Below are positions 47,076-59,100 of a DNA stretch of 64,000 nucleotides, piece by piece. This stretch comes from Chimonanthus salicifolius (Eukaryota; Streptophyta; Magnoliopsida; Laurales; Calycanthaceae): assembly GCA_013350335.1 (NCBI GenBank), contig CM023540.1, forward strand, positions 15,877,828-15,941,827, read 5' to 3'. Both the position numbers and the translations under genes were made by a program. Numbering within the stretch: the stretch's first letter is position 1; each line of letters begins with the position of its first letter. The notes under the pieces were generated by a model. That model made no database searches and was not told where the DNA came from. It saw only the letters and a list, made by a program, of their open reading frames with translations.

Positions 47076-49264
47076 AGGCCCGAAATTGTCTATAGGCGGA
47101 GTAGACCCCCGCCTAAAGTCCCCAAATAGAGAGTGTCCCCAAGTGACCAAGTCCATAAACTCATTTGTTATATACGTCCAAAAAGTTAGAAATTATACCC
47201 AGTTAAATAAGCCCAGTAAATTAAACTCAATAAAAAAAAAATATAATATTTTATTTAGATGTTTCACGCTTTGTAAAAATAAATGTATAATTTTTTTAAG
47301 TGTATAAAAGGCTCATGTTAAGAATTCACTTAGGATCCCTGATATCTCAGTAGTGCATACTTATTTGCACAGATAATATTACGCAATACCCATTTATGAA
47401 AGAGTATCCATTACACTAATGTTGATGTATGATCATGGGGCACTCAATCATATGAAAATGACATTGTCACTAACCTTGTCCTTCTCAAACGATAGAAAAT
47501 CTTGTTACCAATGAAAAAGAAAGAGCTAATAAAGTTAAAGTGTGTATTATTTGTTATTTTGTGTATGAAAGGAACATTTCTCGTGGATGAAATTTGCCTT
47601 TTCCTTCCTTACAAGGCTACGCTTGATTTTCCTTGTTTTGCCTTCAAAGCGACACCAATGGCTAAGGCAGCATACATTGCTTGGTTGCTTGAGAAGAGTG
47701 ATGCTATTGTTGCTTTCTCTACACTGTAAATTTTGTGTTGGCATCTACACAAATCCAAATTGTGGGCTAATTGTAGATTGATATTTTTTTTCTTATAAAA
47801 AAAATATAATTCAAATGCTAAAATTTTGACTTTAAAAAATTATTTTAGCATTTGAATTATGCTATTTCACTAATAATAATATTTGAAAAAAAGAAGAGAG
47901 AAAAGTAGATTGTGGGTAGTCATATATAACATTTTATTTATTCATTATTTTGTGTATTTTAGTCATGTAATATAAGATAAGGATTGCACAATCAACTTTA
48001 GGATGACGATAGCGTGATTATTTTTAAGATGATCACTTGTGAATTGGGTTGTATTATTTAGTGTATTTAAGTATGAGGCCCATCAAATAAAGTGATGATA
48101 GACTCTTTGAAAAGATATTTTAATAAATATGCTGGCGCCACTAAAAACTCTTTTATTGTTTTTTTTTTTTCAAAATTCTCTATCTTTATTCTTCTACATT
48201 CAAACATAGCTACGCTATTGAGAAATTATTGAAGTTCTTGTAATTACAGTTTGAACACGAATGGCATTTGGATGGGTATCACCTATCAAATGAAATCAGA
48301 TCAAGAAGTTCACCCAACATTACTTTAAAAAGAAAAAAAAAAAAATCAAAGCATGTAGATCAATCAAATGCAAAAAATCAATCTTGAACGAATTTTAATC
48401 ATGGAAATAAAATGAAAAAGTTGAGGTTAGAGTCCTCAAATGACTAAAATTAACCTAATATTCCATGAATAAAATCATAAAACATCAAAGTAGCTTGAAT
48501 ATTGGATCGATTTTATGCTTCTCTTTCATTGGGTCAAGTTGAAATAAATGCTTTTAATTTTTGAAAAAAAAGTAATTTCTTATTATAATATAATATGTTT
48601 GAGTTAAATTCATGTCATGTAACAAGCACACTGAGATTTGGCATTGTATATTTTTATTAATTTGTGCTAAAAAAATTAATTCTATTTATAATAAATAAAA
48701 TGCTGTCGGACTAAATAAAAAAAAAAAAGACTTCCCTTTTTTTTCATTAAATTCTTTGATTCTTTAATCTTCACTTCTACCCAATTCAACCCCTCCTCTC
48801 CAATAGAAAATGTATTCTTAAAAAAATAGAGAAAAGTCTCATTTTTTTTATATTTTTTAACCAAAATCTCTTATTCTTTGAAAAAAGAGAAAAAAAATTA
48901 TTTTTTATACACTTTATTTTTCATACTGAAAAAGTAACACGCAATCTTCAATATTTTAATAGAAGATGTGATATTTCATTTTTGAGATAGTAACCATTGG
49001 CAAGTGTAGAAGCAAGTGTTGCACACAAGCAGACGCATGTTTGTGTGTGATGTGGGCCCACTCAGTAGCTTAAATGAGATGTTGGCCCACTCCACTAACC
49101 CAAATGAAAGAAAGAGAGAGAGTCATGTCATCATCCATTACAGTTTAGTAACATGTCAAAGTCATTTGAATTGGTTTAGTTTCTGTTAAAAGGGGAATGA
49201 CATTTCTTGGAAAATTATGAATTATGAAAATGAAATAATCTTTGAAAAAAAAAAGTTACGAAAA
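47076..49264. other. AT-rich intergenic stretch
   Basis: No gene is recognised. It includes a perfect 19-bp inverted repeat (47806-47860, listed separately) and A/T homopolymer runs. Confidence 0.4.
47806..47860. repeat. Perfect 19-bp inverted repeat
   Basis: Arms 47806-47824 and 47842-47860 are exact reverse complements (ATAATTCAAATGCTAAAAT and its complement), with a 17-base loop. It is AT-rich. It may be a remnant of a tiny MITE. Confidence 0.8.
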
Positions 49265-49540
49265 GGGTGTCATTCTAATACAGGCATATTCTTTTAGAAG
49301 ACACGAATTTTAGTGAACTTTCCACTTTATCATCTATCCATCTATATAGGTTCACTCATTGGTTTACTGATTTTGACTCTTTTCATTTTAAAGTGAATCA
49401 GTTTACTCATCGACGCACTAGACAAGTGAACCGATTCACTGGAAAGTGAACCGATTTTTACGGATGGATGGAAGAGAAAGTAAAAAATCCAAAAAATGTG
49501 TACCTCATAAAAGAATTTTCTCGTGTTAAAATAGACACCT
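49265..49540. mobile_element. MITE-2, second copy of the MITE-1 family
   Basis: ~276 bp starting GGGTGTCATTCTAATACAGG and ending in a complementary 'tagacacct'. Blocks shared with MITE-1 include 'ttttagtgaactt', 'gtgaatc.gttcact' and 'gcatattcttttag'. Flanking 8-mers TACGAAAA and TGTAAAAA match at only five positions, so the duplication is decayed or the ends shifted. Confidence 0.7.
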
Positions 49541-50156
49541 TGTAAAAATGAAACTCACCTTTTTCCCTAAATTCCAGTCCTTATAAGATCTCTCTCTTTC
49601 TTGTGCTTTTGAAGCAAAAACCATCCATCGTCAATGAAATGTCTTACAAGGGATAAATAAGAGTGAAATGCCACCTGATTGAATGTCATGCATATTATTA
49701 ATTAAATAGTCATTGTTAAATGTGTCAATCCGATCAACACTTTAATCATTTTTTTTTGCAACAGGTCCTACTTTTAATCATTAATTAGATAAAAACCGTC
49801 AATCAATTACAGCCTTAACTAAAACTAGATTCATCTATTAAGTTGAAAATGCCAAATCAGACATAAAACTGTGGAATTACCACCCAAATAAACTAGATGA
49901 CGTGACCATAATCCATTGGTTACAAATTTCGACGGATACTCATTTTATCAGTATATTGACAAGACATCGGCCGATATGCTGATATCTCGATATCAACGAT
50001 TTTTGGACCCCTGTCATAAACAAACCCATTTATAACAAGGTAAATCAAGAAATAAATGAGTAGACCTAACTTGAACTCAGAAATAAAGAGGTAGACCCAA
50101 TTAACATGGACATACAACCGTACAATGTCTATACCCATTTAATGTGGCATCTGGCT

Positions 50157-50310
50157 AATCCTTAAGGTATGTGTAAATTTTCCAATCTATACACACACCG
50201 GTTTAAACTATGAGAAATGGTCTTTTTGTATTGAGAGTGACTTGAACTCAAGACCTCCCACATTTCAGGCAGACTATTGGCCGTCAAACCAACCTGATTA
50301 ACTCAATCCA
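50157..50310 (-). mobile_element. tRNA-derived SINE (copy B)
   Basis: The minus-strand reading shares with copy A the A-box-like 'gttggtttgacggccaa', the block 'gggaggtcttgagttca', and the end 'aaggattag'. The family match is clear by eye. The right border and target duplication were not defined. Confidence 0.6.
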
Positions 50311-51867
50311 AACCGAATCTTATCATGAACTGACTATATCCATTTAACATAATCCAAAAATAAATCCAAACCAAGTACGACCTGACCCAAACCTGACTCG
50401 ATAACAAGTTGTGGTCCATATTAAGACAAATGAATGTCATAGATATAATTTATTAAATTTAATTTAAAATGTTGATCTAAAATAGATCATATGTCAAGAG
50501 TTTGTTACACAGTTAATAAATGTTAATTACTATAATTATAAGTATTGTAAATTCAATTTCAATATTGCCATACAGATAATTGATCAATAAAATAAATTAA
50601 AAATATATAATTATGAAGGTTGAAATAGTTGACAGAGACAAGTGAAGCTAACATACACCTATCGTGAATCTTAGGAAATGGCAGCTTACTCTTAAATTTT
50701 GATAATAAAAAATCATTCCTATTTATCCAAAATAAATAAATATGAAAACGACCCAAAATCCTCAGCATTTTCATTCTTGTCGTTTTGGTCACTACGCCCA
50801 TTTATGAATCAATCTTCGAATTTTCAAGTTCAAAGATATTTTTATCATGTCATTCTTCCAAATTTAGAATCAAATAAAAAGAATTTGATAAAATAATTTA
50901 TAAATTTATTATAGATAAATTATTTTTATATTTAAAAATTAATGAATAATTTAATTTTTTTAATAATAAATTTAGCGTATCTCATTATTACTATTTGAAT
51001 GAAAATATAAGATCATTTCTCTTTTGAAAAACGATACAATGTATTAAACTTATCTCTAAATCTTTAGATTTTGAAAACAATTAGTTTTCAAAATTAAAAC
51101 TCGTGTGAAGTATTTTATGTTTCACATGAAAAATCCTATACAAAAATGTTTTCATGTATCAATTTTAAATTACAACACACATAGGAATATAATGAAATCC
51201 AATAACTATATAAAATCAAATAAATAATTTTAGACATAAAATAAAAAAAACTGTCTCAATAAATACCCACTTAATTTCTATAAAATAAAATAAAATAAAT
51301 AATTAAATTAGAATCCTCTTAAGTGAACAACTTTCTCTATGAGAAATCTTTCTTTCCCATTTGAAGCCAATGAGGTTGTGATATTCAATCCCCATTTTTA
51401 TCCATTTCGAATCTAATCTTATCTGGCCGTCATCACCATTCTACTTTTAGTTCTTTCTAGTACAACGAGTGGAACTCAGACGAGGTGACGAAGTTTCAGC
51501 ATGGGCCCACATATGATGACATATTTTTTTTAAAAAAAAATGACCAACCACAATAGTAAAGTTGAAACTCTTGCGGATTGGGCTATTGGCCCGACTGTAC
51601 GGCCCTCTTTTTAATTTAAATTTGGAGAAAAAAATCAATAATAAATTTTCTATATTTTTCAAAACTCTAAGCCGAATCAGATTAATTTGGGTCGATTTAA
51701 GTAATTTTAAATTTGAAAGCTCAACTCAATTCAAATTTTATTTTTCTTTTTTCTAACTCTACATAACTCTAAATTTACAAACACAACTCAACTCATTGAT
51801 TTCCCGAATTCAGTCACACAAGTCAGATTAAAATCCAAGTCAAGTTTCATTCTTACTTACTATCTCT
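50311..51867. other. AT-rich intergenic stretch
   Basis: No gene, RNA or mobile element is recognised. Confidence 0.45.
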
Positions 51868-52020
51868 TCTAAGGCCTATGTTAAGAAACCCACTTCAAAA
51901 AGTGGAAGGCCTAAGTTCGATTCTCACTTCATTATAAATAGCAATTGAGTGTCGACCCTAAGATTTTAGGGCTTCTATACGAATTCTTAAGATGTGTCTT
52001 TTATACACTCACAAAAAATA
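51868..52020 (+). mobile_element. Possible SINE-like sequence
   Basis: Contains B-box-like 'taagttcgattctc' after a weak A-box-like head, then a non-tRNA body. Only weak evidence; no target duplication was found. Confidence 0.3.
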
Positions 52021-52812
52021 AAATTATATATTTTTTTTTACAAAGTATCAAATAAAATATCATAATTAAATTTATAATAAACTATTATTTAAATTTATTC
52101 TTCTTAGATTTTGAGATACAAAATTACTAATTAAATTACTATATTAAAGTTTTTTTAACATATCTTTTTCAATAGATAAGATACCTAATCTATTCAATCT
52201 TTCTTTTGACAAATTTAATTTCCACTTTTGTTATGCATGTTGATTTTTTATTTTTTATTACTATTTTATTGTCTTTAAAAATAGTAGTTGACATGCTAAA
52301 GTATATAATACATTTAAAACTACTTATAAAGTAAAATTATATTAAAAAATCATCACTCAATTATAAACTATAAAGCACAAAATATTCATTCAAATTTAAA
52401 CTCATTCTCTTTCCTTTCAACCATCTATATTACAGTGAACACTAAGTTTCCTTATTTAGGGACTTCTTTGGATCACATTTTTATTAAAATTTTTGAAAAA
52501 AATGATAAGAATAATGATTAGTTAAAATCTGACGTTTATATAATCATTTTAATTTTATAATAGAGTCAATTAATTATCTCATTCTTAATTTTTTTAAAAA
52601 AAATAAAATTACAGGATAAATGTTTTTTTTTATCATGATGTTTAATTCATTTTATTAGAATTATAGATTTAAAATTTGAAAAAAAAAAATTGGCCAAATC
52701 AATCTGAGTTAACTAAACTCGATCGAAATTCGAGTAAAGCAAGTTAATAAGTCTTGTCAAGCCTTTTTAAGTTAACTTTAAATACTCCCTAAGTTATTTT
52801 ACTTAAAGAAAA
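52021..52812. other. AT-rich intergenic stretch
   Basis: A/T homopolymer-rich. Nothing can be assigned. Confidence 0.45.
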
Positions 52813-52885
52813 ATTATGTCTAATTAATTCGAACATACAACCTTTAGATATGAAGTCAAGCATGCTGCCATTGCACTACGAATTC
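52813..52885 (-). pseudogene. tRNA-Trp pseudogene
   Basis: The minus strand reads 'gaattcgtagtgcaatgg', then 'gcttgacttcatatctaa' and 'ggttgtatgttcga'. This matches nuclear tRNA-Trp in the D-stem/A-box, anticodon arm and T-arm/B-box positions. The CCA anticodon position reads TCA, and several CpG sites have become TG or CA. The acceptor stem no longer pairs at the 3' side. Family knowledge supplies the comparison; no scan was run. Confidence 0.6.
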
Positions 52886-53042
52886 ATTTGCTAGTAAAAT
52901 GAATATTAAAATAAAGTTATAACATAAAAGAAAGTGTGAGAACTTAAAAATTGAACACGGCTTAGGGGCCTATCTATTTGGGGGCCTTAGGCGGCAGCCT
53001 AGTTCGCCTCATAGTCACAAATACCGATCTCAGGATATTAAC

Positions 53043-53542
53043 TTTAATGACCCTACCCCAACTTTCTAGTGTGATATTGTCTGCTTTGGGGCCACCATGC
53101 CCTCACGATTTTGCTTTGGACCCTGGCCCACATGGCCAAGTCCAAAAAGCCTCACACATGGGAGAGGGGGGCTTCCCTCATATTAACCCCCAACCCACCC
53201 ACCTCACTACCGATGTGGGACTTTCTTTAAGGTGGGTGAGGGTATTACAATCTACCCCCTTAAAATCATAGCCGTCCCCTGTTCTGTCACATCACAGAGG
53301 TAGAGGGTTCACACAGAGTGAGTGTTGAACCGTACTCTGATACCACTTGTAACGAACCTACTCCAATTTTCCAGTGTGATATTGTCCGCTTTGGGCCCAC
53401 CATGCCCTCACGATTTTGTTTTGGGCCCTGGCCCACATGGCCAGGCCCAAAAAGCCTTACACGGCTACCCTCATATTAACACCCAACCCACCCACCTCAC
53501 CACTGACTTGGGATTTTCTTTGAGGTGGGTGGGGATATTACA
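53043..53542 (-). mobile_element. TRIM-2, complete miniature LTR retrotransposon
   Basis: 500 bp. The LTRs at 53043-53249 and 53348-53542 share 'gtgtgatattgtc.gctttggg' and 'atgccctcacgattttg'. The internal region is 98 bp, with a primer-binding site on the minus strand (TGGTATCAGAGT, 53334-53345) and a purine tract opposite 'tctaccccctta'. A perfect TTAAC target duplication flanks it (53038-53042 and 53543-53547). It has no coding capacity. Shared blocks with TRIM-1 (in opposite orientation) and TRIM-3 mark one family. Confidence 0.92.
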
Positions 53543-53547
53543 TTAAC

Positions 53548-54029
53548 GGCGATTGATAATATCAGAATATTTTCAAATTCTTAAATTTTTACTGGGAAAT
53601 TAAAGGGAAAATCTTGAAAAAAAAAAATTTAAGAAATAATAAAATATAATAAATAATTTTTTAATAAAATAAAATATTAATATGGAATTTATCGGTATTT
53701 TATCAAAAATTTATTGCGTGGGTCAGGCCAAGTTTTAATAAACTCAACTCAACTCATATAAAAAATTATTAAACTTGACCCTACCGGACCTGAGTTGCTC
53801 AACCTACCTTGACCCAAATCAACCCTACAACGGAACCAAATTCAGATCGTGTCAAGTCAATTTAAAAAAATCTTGATTTGACGTGACCTAAATTTAATTC
53901 AGATTTTATTTTTCTCAACTTAGCTCTAATTTTAAAGATGTAAAATTCAACTCACTTAATTTTTAAGGTTGAATCATACGAGTCAAATTAAAATCCGATT
54001 CAAAATTCATCCCTGCCTGAAAAATTAAT
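53548..54029. other. Intergenic, no gene
   Basis: AT-rich, with degenerate 'gacccaa/aactcaactc' strings like those near 51660-51850. No feature is supported. Confidence 0.4.
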
Positions 54030-54199
54030 CACGTGCTTTAAAAGGCTGGGAGAAAAACAGCCGACTGTACCTGATGTACACTTAACAAAACTACCGAGAG
54101 GTAACTCAGAACACGTGTTCTCAACTCAGACAGTCACACCAACCCTTACCGTTAAAAAAATGGGAAATTGGGGACGGCGGTTAGCACTGTCATCACGTG
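54030..54199 (+). promoter_or_regulatory. Three evenly spaced G-boxes upstream of the GH51 gene
   Basis: CACGTG occurs at 54030-54035, 54112-54117 and 54194-54199, spaced exactly 82 bp apart. The middle one sits in the 12-bp palindrome GAACACGTGTTC (54109-54120). G-boxes bind bZIP and bHLH factors in plants. A role here is inferred from position, about 170-340 bp before the 5' UTR splice donor. Confidence 0.6.
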
Positions 54200-54269
54200 C
54201 AGCTTTGCTTAGGTCTCGCTTGCAAGATAGTGTGAAGTGTCGATGACAAGAATCTCAGAGTGGAAATAA

Positions 54270-54368
54270 AACGGATTAACTTCCCCACCTCTCATCCACA
54301 CCCATTCCAATTGTCAACTCCAACTTCTTCCTTCTCATTCCTTCTCACTCTCTCTACAACAGACTGAG
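54270..54368 (+). other. Probable 5' UTR exon of the GH51 gene
   Basis: CT-rich leader ending ACTGAG|GTAATT at 54368. The matching acceptor is TGCAG at 56152, ten bases before the start codon, giving a ~1.78-kb leader intron (54369-56152). The transcription start is not fixed. An 'aaataaaac' string near 54263 could be a weak TATA element. Confidence 0.5.
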
Positions 54369-55691
54369 GTAATTCCCTTCTCTGTTCCAATGGTTCTTCA
54401 GCACCTTTTCCAAATTTCTCATCAATTTCACTCACTCATCGTTCCCCTTGATTTTCTCATCCTTTTCTCGATCCAAAACACTCAAATTTCAGTCATCTTA
54501 CCAATTCTACATCAATTTTCCGTAATTTTGCTCATGAAGTTGATTTTGTGTTTCTGAAGCTTGATATCTTCTTTTTTCTCTTTTTTTTTTTTGTTAATTA
54601 GAAAATCCGTAGAAATTTCTATCTAAGTTCATTGTCATTGCTTCAGCTGATAGAGAGATTGGGTTTTTTTTTTTTGTGTTGTAGTGTGTTCTATGAAGAA
54701 CTAGCTACAGATATGCAGCTTTGAGTAATGCATTAGATTTATTCGCACAAAAAGGGCAGGTTTTGCTTTTCTTTGGCAGAGAAAAAATGTTGGCTTTTGA
54801 AAAATTTAGATATTGCTATCTGGGATTCTATCTCACCGGGTGATATTCAATGAAGGGGTTTTAATTAAAACAACAGTTCATTGTGGTACAGCGCATCTTC
54901 TGGTGATCCAAATTTTAACGTGTTCCGTCGTCTTCATTGTACTTTCTTAGTTTCATTAATACCATCATTTTCATTACTGAAGCCTTATTTCATCTAATTG
55001 GGTCAGCTTTCGAATTCTACTTCTTACATACAAGTAAAACTTTCAATTGGTTTTCATACTAGCTCGTGAGGGAAACATGATGGGCTACCAAAAGCTGCAG
55101 AGCTTCCTTGCTTGATTAATGGAGTTGTGCTTGGTTAACAAATTGCCCTCCAATGGGCAATCCTAGGCCATCTATTTGACAATCAGACAATTGGTGTCGT
55201 TAAATGAGGATGCATTCTAATAGCATATGCATTTCCTTGTTTATGAGCAAGTAATATTTATATTTACTTGTTCATCAAAAGGTCAAATTTGAATTTGTAA
55301 TAGATGTAGGACATGCTCTTCTATAATCAGACTAGTCACCTGGTGCATACATAATCGATTGGCAATGAGACAGATTTCCCCTCCATGTAATAGCACTAGC
55401 ATTGCTTGGTGGACTATTTTTTTTTCTTTTCCTTTTTGTATGAAGCATAAGCTATAGCTTCCTTTGACCATCCATTCTCAACTAACGTCTGGACTGCGAG
55501 AACCATCCAAAGAGAGTTATAAGAATGCTGTCTATAGTCTATACATATTTGGTCTGACTCCATGGACAGTCTTGAATCTTGATCAATGAAAGATGAGCCC
55601 CATGTAAGGATGTCAAACTAAAGAAAAGGCCATTTTCTTAATTTAAAAAAAATGTATTGGTATGAAAAAATACTAGCCTTGATCTGCCTCA

Positions 55692-55880
55692 ATTTTTTTT
55701 TTTTTTGAGAGGTCACATAAAAATTACATTAAAAGAAGGAAAAGTACAAAACATCAGTTTGGAAGAAAACAAAAACTATAATGGTCTAAAAGAGCTAGAC
55801 CAAAAACGCAAAACAACAAAAGAAATACAATAGCAAAAACTGAAAATCAAACAAAATGAAAACCCCTAGGCCCCATTGTC
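55692..55880 (-). mobile_element. Possible LINE 3' tail in the leader intron
   Basis: A T-run on the plus strand at 55692 is followed by sequence whose minus-strand reading looks like a plant LINE 3' end ('ttgtacttttccttctttta...tgtaatttttatgtgacc', then poly-A). It is 5'-truncated, with no protein domain left. Confidence 0.4.
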
Positions 55881-56161
55881 GATTTTATTAATGACTTTGT
55901 AAAAATATTTGATCAAGACAGAGCACTATTTTTTATTAAAAAAATTGTAAATGGTATTTTGATCGCTTCTCATGGAATAATAAACCTGTAAAGTGCACAA
56001 GTTTGGGATGGATGGTAGGGCAGTATGGATCTAACTTCAAACTTGTATAGGATGTCTTCTTTCTTTTATTCTTGTTAATTTGTGGTATACTGAGATATAA
56101 ATGAATTTGCTTCTAACTTCTTTATTGGATCAATATCTGATTTTGCATGCAGTGAGGAAAG

Positions 56162-59100
56162 ATGGCTTCTCATCTGGCTTCCATCTGCTTTCTGTTTTGT
56201 GCTCTATGTGCACTATGCCCTATGCATTGGGCTTCTGTTTTTGGAATAGGTGTAAGCCAGACTGCTAGACTAATAGTTGATGCTTCCGGAAACTCGTCCC
56301 AGTCTATTCCTAAAACACTATTTGGCATATTTTTTGAGGTGAGAATTCCCTTTATTTCAAGTCAGCAGTGTTTACACTCACGTTCATGTGCGGGCACACA
56401 CATACTGAGACATGTTTCATGCTGTCATCATAACAATATTACAGTTCTGTGACATTCATTTGGACTTCTGGCCAGTAGCCAGCACTAGCAATCTATCTAA
56501 ATGGTCAATCTGGCTCACCCATTGCACTCCTCACAGGCCACAATGTCAAATCCATGCTTATTTGATGGCCCTATCATTGCTGGCATGCTTTTCTACATAA
56601 GCCATGGATGAGACAGTAAGCATCATATGATCAAAGTGCTTCTTCAGTACAATAAGAGATCTAACTTGATGGCTCACCAAATGAATGGCTTAGAAGATGC
56701 TTGGACCTATATTCAAATGGTAGAATTTGGTGTGTCAATCTTCTAATCGACAAGATTTTTGATTGATGGTCTGTGACTAGTATGCTGGATGAAGGATAGT
56801 TAAGGACACGGGTCGGACTGCCCTCGTGTCGAAACGTCCCTTACCGTAATAGCTCTCAGCTATTATGTGTGAGAGCAATGGGAAATCTCATCAATTTTTA
56901 CTTCTTATTTGTAAGGGATCATCTACAAACATTCATTTCCGTTCGATACCTTGAATTTATTTCTTGTATTAGTTACTTGTTTGTAATAGACAAATCACAA
57001 ATGATGGCCATCTCGTTAACAAAATTTCCAGAATCCAAAATCTCAGAAGCTTTTCTCATATTTTCTTCAAATAGTTTCTTTACTGCAGTGTGTTCGACAA
57101 TCATTGCCAACCAAAAGCATTAGTTACAGTCACCTGTGCAGGATAAGAGGCATAGGAATAAGAGTAGATGTCTTTGTGATGCATATCCACATTTTTATTT
57201 TTTAATTCGTTTATATGTGTAGGAGTAGATTTCTTTGTGATGCATATCCACAATGTCTTCCTTTCCTCTCTTTTTCTTCATTTATGTGTAAGATCTTTGA
57301 AATTTGAGCCAGATCCAATCAATTTAACAATATCTAAATCAGGGACACATTCTGAATACATGGATCTAAGACCACTAAATTACATATAAAAACTGCGGTT
57401 GACATGTTTGAAGCCTGATTATGCTGTTCTCATTTTCATTACAACATCATTTTCTTCCCATCCACTAGAATAAAAATAGGCTTTATGTACTTTATGTAGC
57501 TGAGATAACGAGATGCCTGAGGCCGCTTCACTTACGCTTCAAACTCCATCTCATGATTTTTACCGTTAAAAAAAGAAACTCCATCTCATGATTCTTGAAT
57601 TCGTCCATCCCTTCAAGTTACGAAGAGAGAGAGTTCTGTAAGTGTAATGACGTTTGGACCTATTTAGGCTCTGAGTCCAGACTGTCTAGCCAAAGCCATG
57701 ATCTGATCATAGCATGCCCAATTCAATAGTGCATGCCTATTGGCAACACTATATACTTTATAAATGCTGATTTCTAAATCTAGAGCCACCATTTATAAAG
57801 AAGTCTTCAGATGGAATTTGGTTTCATATGATAAATCATTCATTTATCTAAATGGTCTATATTCCATAATTTTGTATGTTTGTTTATTTTCCATGTCGCA
57901 TGAATCATACCTACTTGGTGGTTGGCAGGAAATTAACTCTGCAATTGTCTTGGTTTAGTATAGTTTCTTAAATGAATGGACAGAGTACAGAACATTAGGT
58001 ATAAGATAGCTCGCATTTACTACTGCTGATTCAATGCTATCTGCAGGAGATCAACCATGCAGGTGCAGGTGGTATATGGTCAGAGCTTGTAAGCAATAGA
58101 GGTAATTTACAAGTCTCAAAACTTTAGGTATTTGTAGAATGCTGATAAACAGTTCTATGTAATTTGTTAATTGCATTATGTATGTAATACGGAAATCATT
58201 TTCTTCATCCTTCTTCTTGCTTTTGAAAAGCACTTGGGAATGCTAGGTTTTTCCTTTTCCATTTTATATTGGATGAGTCAATGACTTTTGAGAAAGGTGT
58301 TAAGACTGTATAATTTAAATAAATTCCAGTTAAAAAAATATATGTGGACTTGTGGTCAAATGCCAGCTGCAGTCAGTGCATTCTCTCTTGGATGCTCATG
58401 TTGTTCTTTTTTCAGGTTTTGAAGCTGGGGGACCTAACACTCCATCCAACATTGATCCGTGGTCTATAATTGGGAATGAGTCATCACTTATTGTATCCAC
58501 TGATCGCTCATCATGTTTCAGTCGTAATATTGTCGCACTACGAATGGAAGTTCTGTGCAACAGCGATGGCTCTAACATCTGTCCAGCTGGTGGAGTTGGA
58601 ATCTATAATCCTGGGTACTGGGGCATGGTATGAACTTCAATACTTTGTGTGATGTGTGTAACTTTTTTCCTCTCATTCTAGCAAGCTTACATCCAACACC
58701 AATGAGATGGAATCTATTTTGAAGTCCTCTTCTAAATGCCATATACATTATGATTTGTCTTGATGAATTTTCTAATTCATTGCCATTCTACAGAACTGCT
58801 ATTTCCCTTCCAAATTCTATACTTCTACATGAAAGAATCTTAAGATATAGTTAAATTCTATATTGAGTCATGTTGGGTATATTTGTATGATTCAAAGTGC
58901 TTTTTTTCCGACACCAAATCCTGCAAATTGTTTCCTTTGAGAAATGCTTATGCTAATGTTTATTCTCTTATTTGCCAGAATATTCAACAAGGGGAGACCT
59001 ATAAAGTAGTTTTGCATGTTAGGTCATTTGAAGCTGTGAACTTGTCTGTTTCACTGACAAGCTCTGATGGATTGCAAAACCTGGCTACTGGAAACATAAT

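Noticed and set aside
47502..47781. Overlapping open frames of 60-75 codons
   Set aside because: No recognisable motif, no splice context, and the opposite strand is also open. Probably chance.
52978..53546. Two similar open frames (97 and 74 codons) that look like a tandem gene pair
   Set aside because: They are the two LTRs of TRIM-2; the similarity is the LTR duplication.
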